DNA of 64,000 bases from Plasmodiophora brassicae (GCA_036867785.1 CP145422.1:1054001-1118000); one strand, 5' to 3'. Counted from the stretch's first letter, positions 22,518 to 32,942 are shown. Notes: generated by a model not told the origin, from the letters alone. Translations and numbers: made by a program.

Positions 22518-24146
22518 TTATATGGCGAACCGGACGACGGGCCTGTCGAACGAGATGTCGAACTCGAAGACGCGGTCCTCCCGATGGACGATCCGGTCGT
22601 TCTCGATGCGTTCCGGCGTCAGGCGCTTCTGCACGTCGACGACGGTGGTGTAGCCGCGCTCGGAGAACAGGTCTGCCGCAAGCAATCGTTGGGATCCGAA
22701 CGCGAGCCGACGCCGACGCCCCTACCTAGGCAAATGTCCAGGGCAAGCGGCTCGCGGAAGATCTCGTTCTCGGTCCGGATAATGGCGCGCCCCAGCAAGG
22801 CCTGGCGCCTCAGGATCTGGACGAACTCCTCCTCCATCACGTTGATGACACGGGAAAACAGGTCGTTGTGGGCCGTCACATACGTTTCCAGCCTGCACAC
22901 GCCCGCCCATTACAGGTTGCACGGTCACCAGGTCAACGCAGACGCCGCCGACCGTTGTACGAGCAGATGCCTGGCGTTCTGCGTCAACTCCTTGGGCAGC
23001 GGGATGCGGCGAACCAGGTCGAACGCATCGTTGGACAGCTCCATCTTGCTCTGGTACTCCAGCTCCTGGCGGATGCGCTCCTGGACCTGCTCAACGGTAC
23101 CGACAGCATCCACGAAATGGAAGCTAGACACGAGGACCGGTCAGCACCGGCGACCATCGACGGGCAACGCCCCCGGACGTAACTGGAACTTGTTCTTGAC
23201 CGACTGCAGCGAGTCGTATACGTGTTCCTTGAACTCCTGGTATCGTCGCCTGGCGAGCTCGGGGTCCATGTCTACACGGGCATCCAGGCGATGAGACAAC
23301 GACAGGCGGGCGCAGCAGATGGCGCGGGACGACCGGTCTTGCGGATCTCTATCGGCGTGCCGATACCCGTCTGCTTGAACAGGCGATTATGCGCCTCGAC
23401 GTACTTGCCGCGTTTCAGCTGCCGCTCGACGCTGATGTCCTCTTCGACAAAGAGCACCATGATGTGGAAGATCGGGCGCGGGAACTTGGCCGCATGGGGC
23501 GTGGTTTCGTACGTGGTGCGAAGTTCCTGCCCACGCCCCAGTCAGATCACCGCATCGGATCGAGAAGCCGGCGACCGACCCGCATCTTGTCGAACAGGAG
23601 CTTCATGCACTCGCCCTGGATCCGCGTCCTCGGGAACCCATCCACAATGCATCCGGAGGAGTACTGCGGTTGGAGCAGGCGCTCGAACAGCAACTGGACG
23701 ACGACCCGGTCCGAAACCAGCTTGCCGCTCGACTTGATCTCCTGCCCCGATCGCACCGGTTGAGCAGCAGTCGGGGGCGCGCGCGCGCGTTCCACAGCGC
23801 TACCGTACGTCTATCTCGGGTCCATTGAGCAGGTCGCTGATGACGATCGGCTCGGCTGTGATGCCACGAAGCTGCCCGATATACTTGCAGATCAGGGATT
23901 TCCCCGCCCCGGGCGCTCTGAACGCGAACATCACTCAAGCATTACTTCCGGCTGCTGCTCCCGCCTGCGCAGGTCGTGTACGTACCCTGCCAGCCACATG
24001 ATGTCCTTCGGAAACGCCTACACGCGGCACAGCGCATGAGGAGAGCAGGCCAAACGGGGATGTGGTACGGATCAGCGACTCACCAGGTTCTCCTGTGTAT
24101 ACTTCGCAGTGAGGTTGTTCCTACGCGCACAACCATTCGTTGTCAT
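22518..24146 (-). CDS. Adenylate-kinase-like P-loop kinase with C-terminal extension
   Basis: Nine exons on the minus strand: 24084-24146, 23986-24017, 23809-23917, 23580-23741, 23334-23526, 23190-23271, 22953-23123, 22726-22892 and 22518-22672 (377 residues). The P-loop IMWLAGAPGAGKSL is assembled across the second intron. The adenylate kinase signature VDGFPRTRIQGE follows at about residue 100, and a MVLFVEEDISVERQLKRG block corresponds to the AMP-side and lid region. After the kinase core comes an unrecognised C-terminal region of about 130 residues, beginning with the HFVDAVGTVEQVQERI kinase end. It likely phosphorylates nucleoside monophosphates. The fourth-last junction is the least certain: donors at 23189 and 23178 were considered, and only 23189 keeps phase. 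Confidence 0.78.
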
Positions 24147-24828
24147 CTCGGGGCGTCGCCACGTCTGCCCACGCCGTCGCATACCATACGATCCCGAAGA
24201 TCAGCTGGGCGTCCTTGATTTCCCCGGCCTGCGTCTCAGGGACGCCCAGGTCCCCATCGGCGACGTCGTCGTCCGGGCAGGGCGCGTCCCCGTTGCCGCC
24301 GCCGCTGCAGAACGGCCGCACGCCGGCGGCGCGACACCGCGCTCGCGCAAGTGGCGTCGCCCGCCGACAGACGCCACGTCGACCCGCGTCCCGACAAGGC
24401 CGCAGCGCCCTCACGACCGCCGCCGCCGCCGCCCACGGTGCGACGCGTCGCGTTGCCATCCGCCAGATCACGACCTCGTGCCGACAGCTGCTGCGGCGGC
24501 CCCACGCGCGCGCGCGCAGCCAACCAAAACGCGACACTGGCGAACTGCACGCGCACAGCCCGACCCACACTGGACGTCCGTCGGGCGGGCCGGCAGCGGC
24601 CCATCGCTCGGCACGGTGCTGTATTCATCGGGTCGGTTTCTGCGTGCAGCGCCCGGTCCGAGGGGGGTTCGGCCCGGCATGCCGCGCCTGGTGCGTTCGT
24701 CACGTGCACGGGTCGCGCGGCGTCACGTGCGCCACTAATGTACCTACCCGGGGTCGACCGGGAGGTACGCCCATGGGGGGCATGCGCAGACCCGGCCGGC
24801 CGTCATACCGCCATTGTCGTAAGTGGCC
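24147..24828. other. Intergenic between divergent genes
   Basis: Very GC-rich upstream region of the kinase (leftward) and the multi-pass membrane protein (rightward). Long open frames exist on both strands because stop codons are rare in this composition. None carries a domain or sensible splice sites. Confidence 0.35.
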
Positions 24829-25946
24829 ATGCTGCCGCCGGACGAGGATGGGATTTCGTATGCGCCGCCCTGGCTGACCTGGTGGGGGAACATCCAGAGC
24901 GCTGTTGTCATGGGCGCCATCGTGGTTTACGTCTGGGGTTACTATTCGCATGCGCCGCGCTCCAAGTTCGGCCGGGTCGTCTCCACCCTCAACGTCACGT
25001 TTGCCGCCGTCACGCTCGTCGAGCGCCTCTTCATCTTCTTCTGGAACGATGCCTGCGCCTTTTTCTTCTTCGAGACCGCCTACTTCGTAAGGCAGACCGG
25101 CGATTCACGTCGCCCGCCCTAACGAATCTGCGGCACAGGCCTGCGAGTACAACTTGTTCCATTACCGGACGGCCATCTTCTATCAGCAGAACGTCACCGT
25201 GTACAAGTGGCTGGTCCGCATCTGCCAGTTCATCAACCTGGCCATGTTCTACCACAACCTGGTGTTCGCGATCCTCGGGTACGCGGCACCGTCAACGCCA
25301 TTGGCTAGGACCTATCAAATGACACCGAGGCACACTGCAGTGGGCGGTTCTACTTCATTTACATGACATGCATCGGCGACGTGCTGTATGGCCTGCCGCG
25401 GCACCCATCCCTATCCCCTTGCGCCCTGATACGTCCCGCAGGCTGAACACGCAGGCGACGGCGGTGCCCGTGGCGGTCGTGTCCGTGTCCACGATCCTGC
25501 TGGCATTCTACACGATCGGCAAGTACTGGCGTCAGAGCGGCGACACGGCGCGCCGCTCGATGCGCATCCTCTGGCTGGTCCTGCTCAACTCGGTCTACAA
25601 CTTCGCCTCGGCGATGCTGAATGGCACCCCGGTCAACGCCTCGTACGGGCAGCAGTTGACATCGTACTGGCTGACCGTCCTCAACAAGGTCCCCCATGAC
25701 GAGTCCGCTACGAACCCGCTGACGGGCCAACATGCATGCGTATAGGTCATCTCGCTGATCCTGGCCGTCATGGTCCACCGTCGCGTCCGTGAACGGGAGA
25801 CGAACAAGGCGTTCTCGAAGCAGCAGCAGGCACCGGCGAGCTCGGTGACGCCGAACCGCAAGACCAACAGCGCGGCCGCCTCCGTCTCGCATGGCCCCGC
25901 CAAGACGTCGACGCCGCTGGTCGGCGGCGCCACATCTGGGCAGTGA
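24829..25946 (+). CDS. Uncharacterised multi-pass membrane protein
   Basis: Five exons: 24829-25086, 25139-25278, 25341-25385, 25442-25688 and 25746-25946 (296 residues); introns of 52-62 bases, all in phase. Seven or eight hydrophobic helices are visible, beginning with IQSAVVMGAIVVYVWGYYS. A cluster of aromatic residues follows (FFFFETAYF, FYFIYMTC). The helix at exon 4 starts VAVVSVSTILLAFY. The C-terminus is hydrophilic, rich in Gln/Ser/Thr and probably cytoplasmic. The topology could suit a GPCR-like or channel-like fold, but I recognise no family motif and assign no function. Confidence 0.7.
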
Positions 25947-26178
25947 AACGGCGCCCGCACGGCTTCGCCTGGCCCACCACCTCCACACCAATGCACCTTT
26001 CCTGTGCCTCTCCACGTTCAAGCTCTTTCCCTATAAAGAGCTGGCGGTTCTGTGTACGATACGATACTACGAATGTAGTACGCACGATGGTGGCGGTCGG
26101 TAGCCGGCAACGGGGCCCGTGTCGCAGTGGCCGCCGCGCTGGCAAGGTCGGCGCAGTTGCGTGCGTCGTCGACGACAG

Positions 26179-26682
26179 ATGGTGGAGGTCGGCGTCGGGC
26201 TATCGGCGGACCAGGCGGCCGTCTGCGCGGCCACGCTCAACATGGCGATCGTGAAGCAGCGGGCGGCGCGCATCGTCCGGGCGCAACTGCAGCTGGAGAA
26301 GCGGCGCGCCGCCGATGACCGGGCGGCGCCGGTGCGCCCGTTCGGGTCGGCGTGTCATCAGGGTCCCACCGAGGCGCCCGTCGACGTCGTGCCTTGCGCC
26401 AGATGCAGCAAGGCGAGCGTGTCCGTCCCTGCGGACAGCAGCGAAGACACGGTCCGTGCCGCGCTCTGCAATGTACGTTCCCATTGGCCCGCGCGATTGC
26501 ATCACCGCCGTCGTCCAACCATTGTCGTGTGCGCCCAGAAATGTACCGACCACATGCAGCGCGAGGCGAACCGCGTCAAGCGGATGGTGCGGCCGCAATT
26601 CAGGCCGAACGCGCAGCAGGTGCTGAGCCGGATCACGCCTGAAGAACTCGAACTGCTCGAGCGGGAGATGAACCCATGGTAG
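26179..26682 (+). CDS. Small Cys-rich hypothetical protein
   Basis: Two exons, 26179-26472 and 26539-26682 (145 residues), with a 66-base GTACGT...CCCAG intron in phase 0. Because the intron is a multiple of three with no stop, the frame also reads through it. Two CxxC pairs, CARC and, across the splice, CNKC, could bind one zinc ion. Helix-rich basic segments flank them (AIVKQRAARIVRAQLQLEKRR; REANRVKRM), and the tail RITPEELELLEREM is a charged helix. The family is not recognised. The start ATG at 26179 follows a basic, low-complexity stretch that is also open. Confidence 0.55.
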   Translation: MVEVGVGLSADQAAVCAATLNMAIVKQRAARIVRAQLQLEKRRAADDRAAPVRPFGSACHQGPTEAPVDVVPCARCSKASVSVPADSSEDTVRAALCNVRSHWPARLHHRRRPTIVVCAQKCTDHMQREANRVKRMVRPQFRPNAQQVLSRITPEELELLEREMNPW

Positions 26683-26887
26683 GCGTTTCGGAATCTATAT
26701 TATATACGAAGTACGCGGGACCGGGCCTGGGCATGGGACAACGAACGATGAGGGGTCGAGGCAGGCCGGCAGCGCGTATGGATGGTCGTTTCGACGGCGC
26801 GCGCCGTCTACTTCAGTCCCCGCGCGTCTTGTTGCGGGCGAGATCGGCGCGGGCGTACTAAGCGAATCAGCTGGGTTACGTGTGCGG

Positions 26888-28067
26888 ATGACGACGGACG
26901 AGGGCGTCCAGGTGGGTCCGGGTCCTATAGCGCGTCTCTGCCGTCGCATGCTGGACCTGGACGTACTGGACCGTCGGGTCGCGGATGCCATGCGCGCCTT
27001 CGTCCACGACAATGCCCTGCCGGAATCCAGCCCCTACCTGCTGGCCTCGCTACCTCCAGATGACGTCGACGCTTTCGTAAGCGTCGTCGTCAGGGTCTGG
27101 CGGTGCCCGGACAGCGTCGCCGAGGACCTTCTTCAGTCGTCGCTTAACATCCTGAAGATCCTGTGCCGAAAGGCATGCCGTCCGAGGCAAACGCGCCTGC
27201 ACGACATCCCCCGCTGATCGTTGCCCGCCAGGATTGCAACCGCTTCCAGTTTGGGGTACGAGCGATAGGCGCCGTTGTCGCCGCCATGTCGAACAGCACG
27301 TCAATGGAAGTGCTGGCTGCTTGTGCAAACGGTATGTGTTCCTGCCTTGGTCCACGACATGGCAAGTAACCGTCCCCTGTGCAGTCCTGATGAACGCCTG
27401 CCACAACAGGTCCTGCGTCGACCACCTGGTAGCACTTAACGGCGTCCCTGGCATCGTCCAATTGCTAGGTGACGATGATCAGCACCCTGCGCCTGGGGCA
27501 TCGACTCGGATCGCAGACTAACCGGGATCCGCCGATGCAGAATGCATACACGCCGGTGTCGTCTGTGCGGCAGCTGGCGTGCTTCGAAGCGTCGCCTGCG
27601 AGCGAACAGGTCGGCAGGCGATACTGCAGACTCGAGCGATCCCGCTGCTCGTCCCGTTGTTGTCAGCGCCACAGGAAGGGCCGATCCCGCGCGTCTGCGC
27701 TCGTGCCATCGCAACGCTGCACAACCTGACGTGCGACCACCAAGCCATCGGACAGCTTCGGGCATGCAGTGACGCTCTACGCCTGATTGCTGTCCTCCTT
27801 CAGTCGCCACACGACATCCGCCTCCGGGCGTCGGCTGCCGGCGTCGTACAGAACATTGCCCTGGATGAGGAATGCCGGCGGGAGTTACAGGGCCTGGCCG
27901 TCGTCGAGCATCTGAGCGCGCTAGCGCTCGGGACGGATGTGGATGCACAAGCGCATGCGATTGGCGCCCTCTGGAATATGTCCGGCGCGTCAAAGTCGTC
28001 CGACAGGTTCAAATCCATCCTCGCCGATTGCCTGGTCGCAGGCGCGCTCCTCGATGACTCGCAATGA
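26888..28067 (+). CDS. Armadillo-repeat protein
   Basis: Four exons: 26888-27172, 27232-27331, 27385-27468 and 27541-28067 (331 residues). Repeated helical units typical of armadillo repeats are visible, for example LLQSSLNILKILCRK, FGVRAIGAVVAAMSN, CAAAGVLRSVACERTGRQAI, ARAIATLHNLTCDHQAIGQL, LRASAAGVVQNIALDEECRR and AQAHAIGALWNMS. The first intron (27173-27231) starts with GC rather than GT, in an AAG|GC context. No GT donor fits the phase, so this appears to be a GC-AG intron. The function is probably protein binding. No additional domain or ARM subfamily can be named. Confidence 0.8.
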
Positions 28068-28156
28068 ATGAACCGAGAGCATTGGTTGCCAACGAGAGCG
28101 ATGGGGATTTATTGTACGCGATCGGTAACGCAGCCTGGATCTCGGAGAGCTGACAT

Positions 28157-28446
28157 TTAACGGTACTGCGATGGACGACAGTCAGCATAGCGCGGCCACA
28201 TCAGAGACACTGAAAACGCTACCTTCTGGAAGCCAATGTCCTTGGCGTATTCTCGGAAGCAGCGACGGCAGATGTTGAGGCCGTACTTGCGGATCAGGCC
28301 ATTGTGGTTGGCGCAAACGCGGCTGTGCGACAACGTCCTGTCAAACCGGCGCCCGCACCCATTGACGAAGCGCAAACTAGGTATTACCAGCGTCGCATGC
28401 CTTTACCGGAGTTCTTCGGGTGAGCGTTCCATGTCGCCTGAACCAT
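28157..28446 (-). CDS. RPS29: Cytosolic ribosomal protein uS14 (RPS29)
   Basis: Three exons on the minus strand: 28388-28446, 28223-28322 and 28157-28165, encoding 55 residues, the normal length. The sequence has the family's WNAHPK start, the zinc knuckle CRVC...CRRC, the invariant [14 protein letters not shown] core and an IGFQKYR end. The last coding exon is just 9 bases (Tyr-Arg-stop). Choosing the acceptor at 28323 restores the first zinc cysteine; the upstream AG at 28338 would change it to Ser and lengthen the loop. uS14 sits in the 40S head. Identification is secure. Confidence 0.93.
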
Positions 28447-29054
28447 GGCGGTAAACGCGACGAGCGGATCAGCTACAGACTTTCGTCGTTGCCACCACCG
28501 TCAGTCCGTGGCGGACCGCGTCACGGAGTCCTCTCGCAATATATTAGGGCAACCCGCCATATACCTATGTACGCTCGCGGCCTACCATAGTTGGTCCTTC
28601 TAACACAGCAACGAACGTATCAAATTCGCCCACCAAGGCCGTGATTCACACAGCAGGTTTATCCGCATCGGCGGGACATAATATACGCGATCGTGCTTCT
28701 TTGAACGCAATTTCGGGCCACATCTGCATACATTTTTTCCAAACGTGCCTGGCACTTGACAGGTTGCAACACTGCATCAATCAAGACCTTCCACATGAAT
28801 TGATGTGTCTAACATGCTGGACTCTTCCTCCAATTTGTTCTGGGGGTGGAGGCACCCCATCGTTATCCGTTGTCAACGCGCAGAGATTCGAGACATGGCG
28901 CCCTTTGCACAGCCAACTGTCTGCCCGACCGTGCCGACGTGTCGAGCCGTGGTTACCGATGGCCGATGGCCGATGGCCGACGTCGGGACTCGGGAGTACT
29001 CGGTGCGAAGTATCACCACGTTTGTGCGTTCCTATTTCCAGGCTCTAGGGTGCC
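28447..29054. other. Intergenic before the duplicated cassette
   Basis: This is the upstream region of uS14 and of the first PrsW gene. It is locally AT-richer (ATATATTAGGGC near 28540). No supported gene; a short direct repeat of CGATGGCC words occurs near 28960-28980. Confidence 0.35.
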
Positions 29055-29132
29055 GCCGCCATTAATAGACCGTCGGGCGAGTCGCCACTCGCCAGTCGTC
29101 ACTTGATTGCTGCTGTTGTGCGTCGGTCAGCA

Positions 29133-30131
29133 ATGTCGCCATCCGATGGGCGCGCCCTGGCAACCTTGTTCTGGGGCCTGATTCTGTCGTTATGGGTCGT
29201 CTTCACAGTTTGTTTCAGCAAGCCGGCGTTCTATCTGTACCCAATGATACTGTCGCCGACCGCTCTCCTCTTCTTGTGGAACGCGCTCCGGCACCGGCAT
29301 CCCGGCCGTGTCCACCGCATGACAACCGTGCAGCTGACAGGGCTCTACGCGAGCGGGTTCCTCCTTATAATCATCCCATTCTTGCTCAACACGGCGACTC
29401 GTTGGTTCGCCAGCCGCGTGCTCCTCGCCGGCCGCGACGTCGCCAAGGAGCACGAGCAGGGGACCTGGAGAATCTTCGTGTTCTTTATGATAGCGTTGGC
29501 GGTCTCCCCGGGTGTCTGGGAGGAATTGTACAAGTGGTGGATCACATCCCTAGGTGTTAAACGTCTCGATCGGCCGCGCTCTCGGCTCCAGGTCACATTG
29601 TGTGCTGTCACCAGCGGGCTGTCGTTCGCCACAGCAGAGAACCTGCTATACTACTGGAGTGTAATGTCGTCCGAGGGCTTGTCGACCGTCGTCATCGCGT
29701 CCAGGACGCTGCGGTGCATCCCGGGACATGTTGCCTTCGCCGTCATGTCCGGGAAAGCCATGTCTCTCATGATTGACCGCCGACAACGCCGTCTCGTTGT
29801 CACATTGCCAGGTATCTGGAAGCAGATGGTCCTGCATGCGTGCTGCAACTATTTCGCCTTTATTGGGACCATGGAGCACCTCGAGGTCCCGGTTACTCCT
29901 GGCATGCAGCTGGCTTCCCGTTCAATAACGGCCTTCATTGCCATGGTAATGGTCTTCTACGTTGCCTATACGCTGTGGACTGTCGACGACGAACCGTTTG
30001 AAGACGATACGATCGGGCAGGTCTTTCCCAAGCAGGACGTCGTGTTGGAACCGCCTCCCCACTACGAGGCTAGTGATAATGTCATCACAGATGAAACAAC
30101 AATATCGGTCGTGGGCGAATTCGACCGTTGA
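29133..30131 (+). CDS. PrsW-family intramembrane protease-like protein, copy A (intact)
   Basis: Single exon, 332 residues, from the ATG at 29133. About eight hydrophobic helices are present. The PrsW/CPBP-type motifs are in order: GVWEELYKWW (EExxK glutamate pair), SFATAENLLYYW (second conserved Glu), a RCIPGHVAFAVMSGKAM helix and QMVLHACCNYFAF with a membrane His. Family members are membrane-embedded glutamate-type peptidases or CAAX-processing relatives. The catalytic residues look complete, but the substrate is unknown. The C-terminus is acidic and cytosolic-like (DDEPFEDDTIGQVFP). An AATAAA word lies 26 bases after the stop. This copy carries the longer, unbroken N-terminus. Confidence 0.82.
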   Translation: MSPSDGRALATLFWGLILSLWVVFTVCFSKPAFYLYPMILSPTALLFLWNALRHRHPGRVHRMTTVQLTGLYASGFLLIIIPFLLNTATRWFASRVLLAGRDVAKEHEQGTWRIFVFFMIALAVSPGVWEELYKWWITSLGVKRLDRPRSRLQVTLCAVTSGLSFATAENLLYYWSVMSSEGLSTVVIASRTLRCIPGHVAFAVMSGKAMSLMIDRRQRRLVVTLPGIWKQMVLHACCNYFAFIGTMEHLEVPVTPGMQLASRSITAFIAMVMVFYVAYTLWTVDDEPFEDDTIGQVFPKQDVVLEPPPHYEASDNVITDETTISVVGEFDR

Positions 30132-30156
30132 ACCGAACTGGCCACCCTCCCTCCAC

Positions 30157-30162
30157 AATAAA
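30157..30162 (+). terminator. Candidate polyadenylation signal AATAAA
   Basis: A perfect AATAAA hexamer lies 26 bases after the PrsW copy A stop and is conserved in copy B at 33862-33867. Assigned from sequence alone; it is not known whether this organism uses the hexamer. Confidence 0.35.
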
Positions 30163-30676
30163 CGCTTGTTCCAGCCGACGTGTACCTCGACAGGGCGACA
30201 ACGCCACTGTCATTGCGCATTGAATATCCTCACAATCGCAACGAGGTCACCAGCTGAGTCGTCGATGTAACCGTGTGCCGAACATCGGCCGACTTCGTCT
30301 GTGGCGGCGTCGGCCGTCGTCTAGCATATTCGAGCTGCTGAACGGTGCCCGCTCACGTCTGCCCGAGCTGCTGGATCATGTCGCAGATAATCGTGACACT
30401 TAGAAAGGGGTTGATCGAGGCACGCCGCCTGGCCTTGACCATGCACGTCTGAGCCACCCTGTCATTGGGACCGGTGACTATCTTTCTGTTGAACGCGCGC
30501 TGTCGACACAAATCCGTCCGTGCCCATCCGATAAACTTTGTCACTGGTCCAACGCGCGTTCTCCCTCATCGTACAGGGCTGAAATTCCGTCCACGATACC
30601 CTTGACGATCGAGTCGAGTCCAGCAGACGGCTCTAATTTTGGGTTCTGCCTAGTACGTGTCACGTCCATCACACAC
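30163..30676. other. Duplicated spacer between PrsW and FAM151 genes, copy A
   Basis: No coding frame is supported. The spacer is homologous to 33868-34382 in copy B, with small indels, so it must hold the upstream region of FAM151. The stretch AGCTGCTGGATCATGTCG near 30366 is kept in both copies. Confidence 0.5.
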
Positions 30677-31381
30677 ATGGTACCTGCCGATGTATCGTGG
30701 TCGCATGCGACTAACACGCTCTCGGCTCTAGACGGCGCATTGGCGTCTTCCGTGGCCTTCATCGAGGCCGACCTGTCGTTCGACGATGGGCTGGTGTTCA
30801 TGGCACACGATCCGGATGATGTGCCATCACGTGCGGCGCGACAGGACGCGGCGTTCCCGGCATGGATGTCCAGACTATTGACGAATACGTCCACAGCGAC
30901 CTGCCCCGGCGTCAAGCTCGACTTCAAGTCTGCGCAAGCGGTCCATCTTGTCGTGACGCACCTGGAGACGTTGGCGATGAATACGCCGGTCTGGCTGAAT
31001 GCAGACGTGCTGGTCGGGCCACGCGGGCGATCCCCACCTGCTCATGATGCCAGGCAGTTTATCAGGGAGTGCCTTCGTCTGCCGTCTGCAGTGCCAAGCC
31101 TTGGATGGACGACCGGCCCACCGGGGCACCCCCTCGGGTACACGTCGCACATGATCGACGAAATGACCACCTTATGCAAAGCCAGCCAGCTCATGGACGT
31201 CCACGTCACGTTTCCGGTCAGGGCCGTCGATGCCTTGGCGGCTCCGCCCGAAATCCACCGACTCCTCGACACGTCCCCGTTCTGGACCGTCACGGTCTGG
31301 TGCGGGCCCGAAGGTGCCAATCGGGACGACATCCTGAACGCGTTTGATCCAAGGCGCACCTACGTCGATGTCCATCCGTAA
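30677..31381 (+). CDS. FAM151/menorin-domain protein, copy A
   Basis: Single exon, 234 residues. The FAM151 domain is clear: VSWSHATNTLSALDGAL start, FIEADLSFDDGLVFMAHDP (an ExD...H arrangement like phospholipase C/GDPD TIM barrels), CPGVKLDFKSAQAV, PVWLNADVLVGPRG, SLGWTTG and a WTVTVWCGPEG near the end. FAM151 proteins are secreted or membrane-tethered TIM-barrel proteins of uncertain activity; C. elegans menorin acts in dendrite patterning. No signal peptide is visible from this ATG, so either the protein is cytosolic or a 5' exon is missed. It differs from copy B at only two bases over the whole frame. Confidence 0.85.
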   Translation: MVPADVSWSHATNTLSALDGALASSVAFIEADLSFDDGLVFMAHDPDDVPSRAARQDAAFPAWMSRLLTNTSTATCPGVKLDFKSAQAVHLVVTHLETLAMNTPVWLNADVLVGPRGRSPPAHDARQFIRECLRLPSAVPSLGWTTGPPGHPLGYTSHMIDEMTTLCKASQLMDVHVTFPVRAVDALAAPPEIHRLLDTSPFWTVTVWCGPEGANRDDILNAFDPRRTYVDVHP

Positions 31382-31558
31382 ACCTGCCCTCTACTGTATC
31401 GAGTCATTGGTGGCGAGTCTGGTTCAGGAACCAACCAGGAAGGGCGTGCTGTATTGGGTTCCAGACCATGTTGTTGTACCCAGCGAGTCGTACGGTGTGG
31501 TAGTACTCCCGGGGAACCTGGACGCTGTACGAGTCCGCCAAGGTCGCCGTATCGGTTG

Positions 31559-31955
31559 ATGGGCGTGTCATCAGCCAGGTCGCGCCTTGCGATCGTCATC
31601 GGGCTGCTCGCGATTGCAATCCGGTCGACGAATCCCGAATCGGTCTCTGCATACGACGTGTATCAGAACGCGCTGGCTGCGTTCGAGGCAGGCGACTTCC
31701 GTACGATCGAGTACGGATTCATTCGTGGTCTCTCGAACGTCCGCGTGTTGATCGTCGCCGAACAGCCGTTGAATCGTTTTCGTTGCTGAAGGAGATGGTG
31801 CCGAACGTGAAGGAGGTGGTCTACAACCTGGCGATGGCGTACATGCTGCAGGGCGATATGGAGAAGTGCATCGCGACATACAAGGAAGGCATCCAACAGT
31901 TCCCGAACGACGGTCCGGTCTACAATGAGTGCGCACATGTCCTGCAGCCAACGTG
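31559..31955 (+). pseudogene. Broken, truncated copy of the TPR-GT61 gene (copy A)
   Basis: From the ATG at 31559 the signal peptide and first repeat match the intact gene at 35450. At about 31711 copy A has a 4-base insertion (ATCG) just before the GTACGG donor. That changes the splice phase, so the second exon is read out of frame and soon stops. Homology continues through the second-exon start, then is cut at about 31955, removing the rest of the repeats and the whole glycosyltransferase domain. It is a clear relic of the duplication. Confidence 0.85.
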
Positions 31956-32565
31956 ATGTACTTCCGTGCATCTGGTCCAGGACCGACAAATCCATCGCGA
32001 ACAAGGACATGTTCGTCTGTAACTCCTGAGTACGGGCCTTCTTCGCCATTACCTTCAGGTAGGGAGAGTGAGAAGCTGCTTGCTCTGCGGCTTGCAACTT
32101 CAACGCATTTTCGCCGATGGGACGTCCCTGCGAAGATGACGTAGTCTAGTTGGCTCCGTTTCTTGGATGGCGTATTGTTGGATTCCGGGCGCCTGTGTCG
32201 CAGATCCTGCCACTTTGGAACCGTCCTCAAGACATGCCAGCAGTTCAAATAGGCAAACTGGGCGTTCTTTGGGTGCGTGATCTGCTGGTACAGCCAACGG
32301 CTTTTCGGTATGCTCCTCCTCGTTCGTCCCCGACACGTCGAGCGCCTTGACGGATGCATAGCTGCCAACGAACTTGGAGACGCCACGATGAATGGTCCCC
32401 CATTTCGTCTGCAGCGACCGTGGCGTCCGCGCACCCGACGTCGTGTTCTTGCAGAAGTGGACTTCAACCCTCTCCCCGAACGTCTCTTCCGATTGACCGG
32501 TTCCCGTTGCAGGGGCTTGGGAAACGTTCAACTAAGAACGTACCAGCTGGACGTCTTCAGCATCG
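31930..32565 (-). pseudogene. Decayed NAM/SANT-like (transposon-associated) protein gene
   Basis: On the minus strand the translation has QSEETFGERVEVHF, then TPRSLQTKWGTIHRGVSKFVG and LDVSGTNEEE. In another frame it continues as YQQITHPKNAQFAYLNCWHVLR and VPKWQDLR, and finally a short helix AKKARTQELQTNMSLFAMD. This order is typical of the plant-type 'NAM-associated / glutathione S-transferase T3-like' DNA-binding proteins that accompany PIF/Harbinger and related elements. At least one frameshift after NEEE and a stop near 32533 at a conserved Trp show that it is dead. It occupies exactly the space between the two cassette copies. Confidence 0.7.
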
Positions 32566-32942
32566 GTGAAGTTCGTTCCGCGTGCGCAAGTCCCGCGCGT
32601 ACGCCCTGATTCGCCCTCCAGACGGTTCGCTTCGCCCTGCATGGTTTGTCATGCCGCGCCGGAGGGACAATATGCCGTGGCCGGCAACAGTTTTGCCGCT
32701 TGCCGCTCTGCGGTGGAGAGAGAACACGCCATCCTACACGGCAAAATGGCGTCGCATTTTGCCGAAGATGTCGCCCCCATTACTTAATAGACCGCTGGGA
32801 AGTCTGTCGGTTGTGCGTCGGTCAGCAATGTCGCCATCCGATGGGCGCGCCCTGGCAACCTTGTTCTGGGGCCTGGTTCTGTTGTTCTGGGCCGTCTTAA
32901 CAGTTCATTATTTTCAGCCAGCCATCGTTCTATCTGTACCCA

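Larger units (their letters stand above)
29055..31955 (+). repeat. Tandem segmental duplication, copy A
   Basis: This block and 32775-35830 are direct repeats. They share the PrsW-like gene, its 3' flank, the FAM151-like gene, the spacer after it and the 5' part of the TPR-GT61 gene. Copy A is about 2.9 kb and lacks roughly 190 bases present in copy B before the TPR gene. Its homology stops abruptly at about 31955, where the NAM/SANT-like relic begins. Identity is visibly uneven: lower in the PrsW gene, almost complete across FAM151. Confidence 0.93.

Noticed and set aside
23124-23190. Possible frameshift in the adenylate-kinase-like gene
   Set aside because: Donor 23189 (GTTCCA) restores phase and gives a typical 66-base intron.
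23804-23931. ATG at 23931 as the start of the kinase
   Set aside because: It lies inside a 68-base intron. Two upstream exons complete the P-loop as IMWLAGAPGAGKS.
28223-28446. Apparent loss of the first zinc cysteine and a one-base frame conflict in uS14
   Set aside because: Using donor 28387 and acceptor 28323 restores CRVC, the frame and the normal length of 55 residues.
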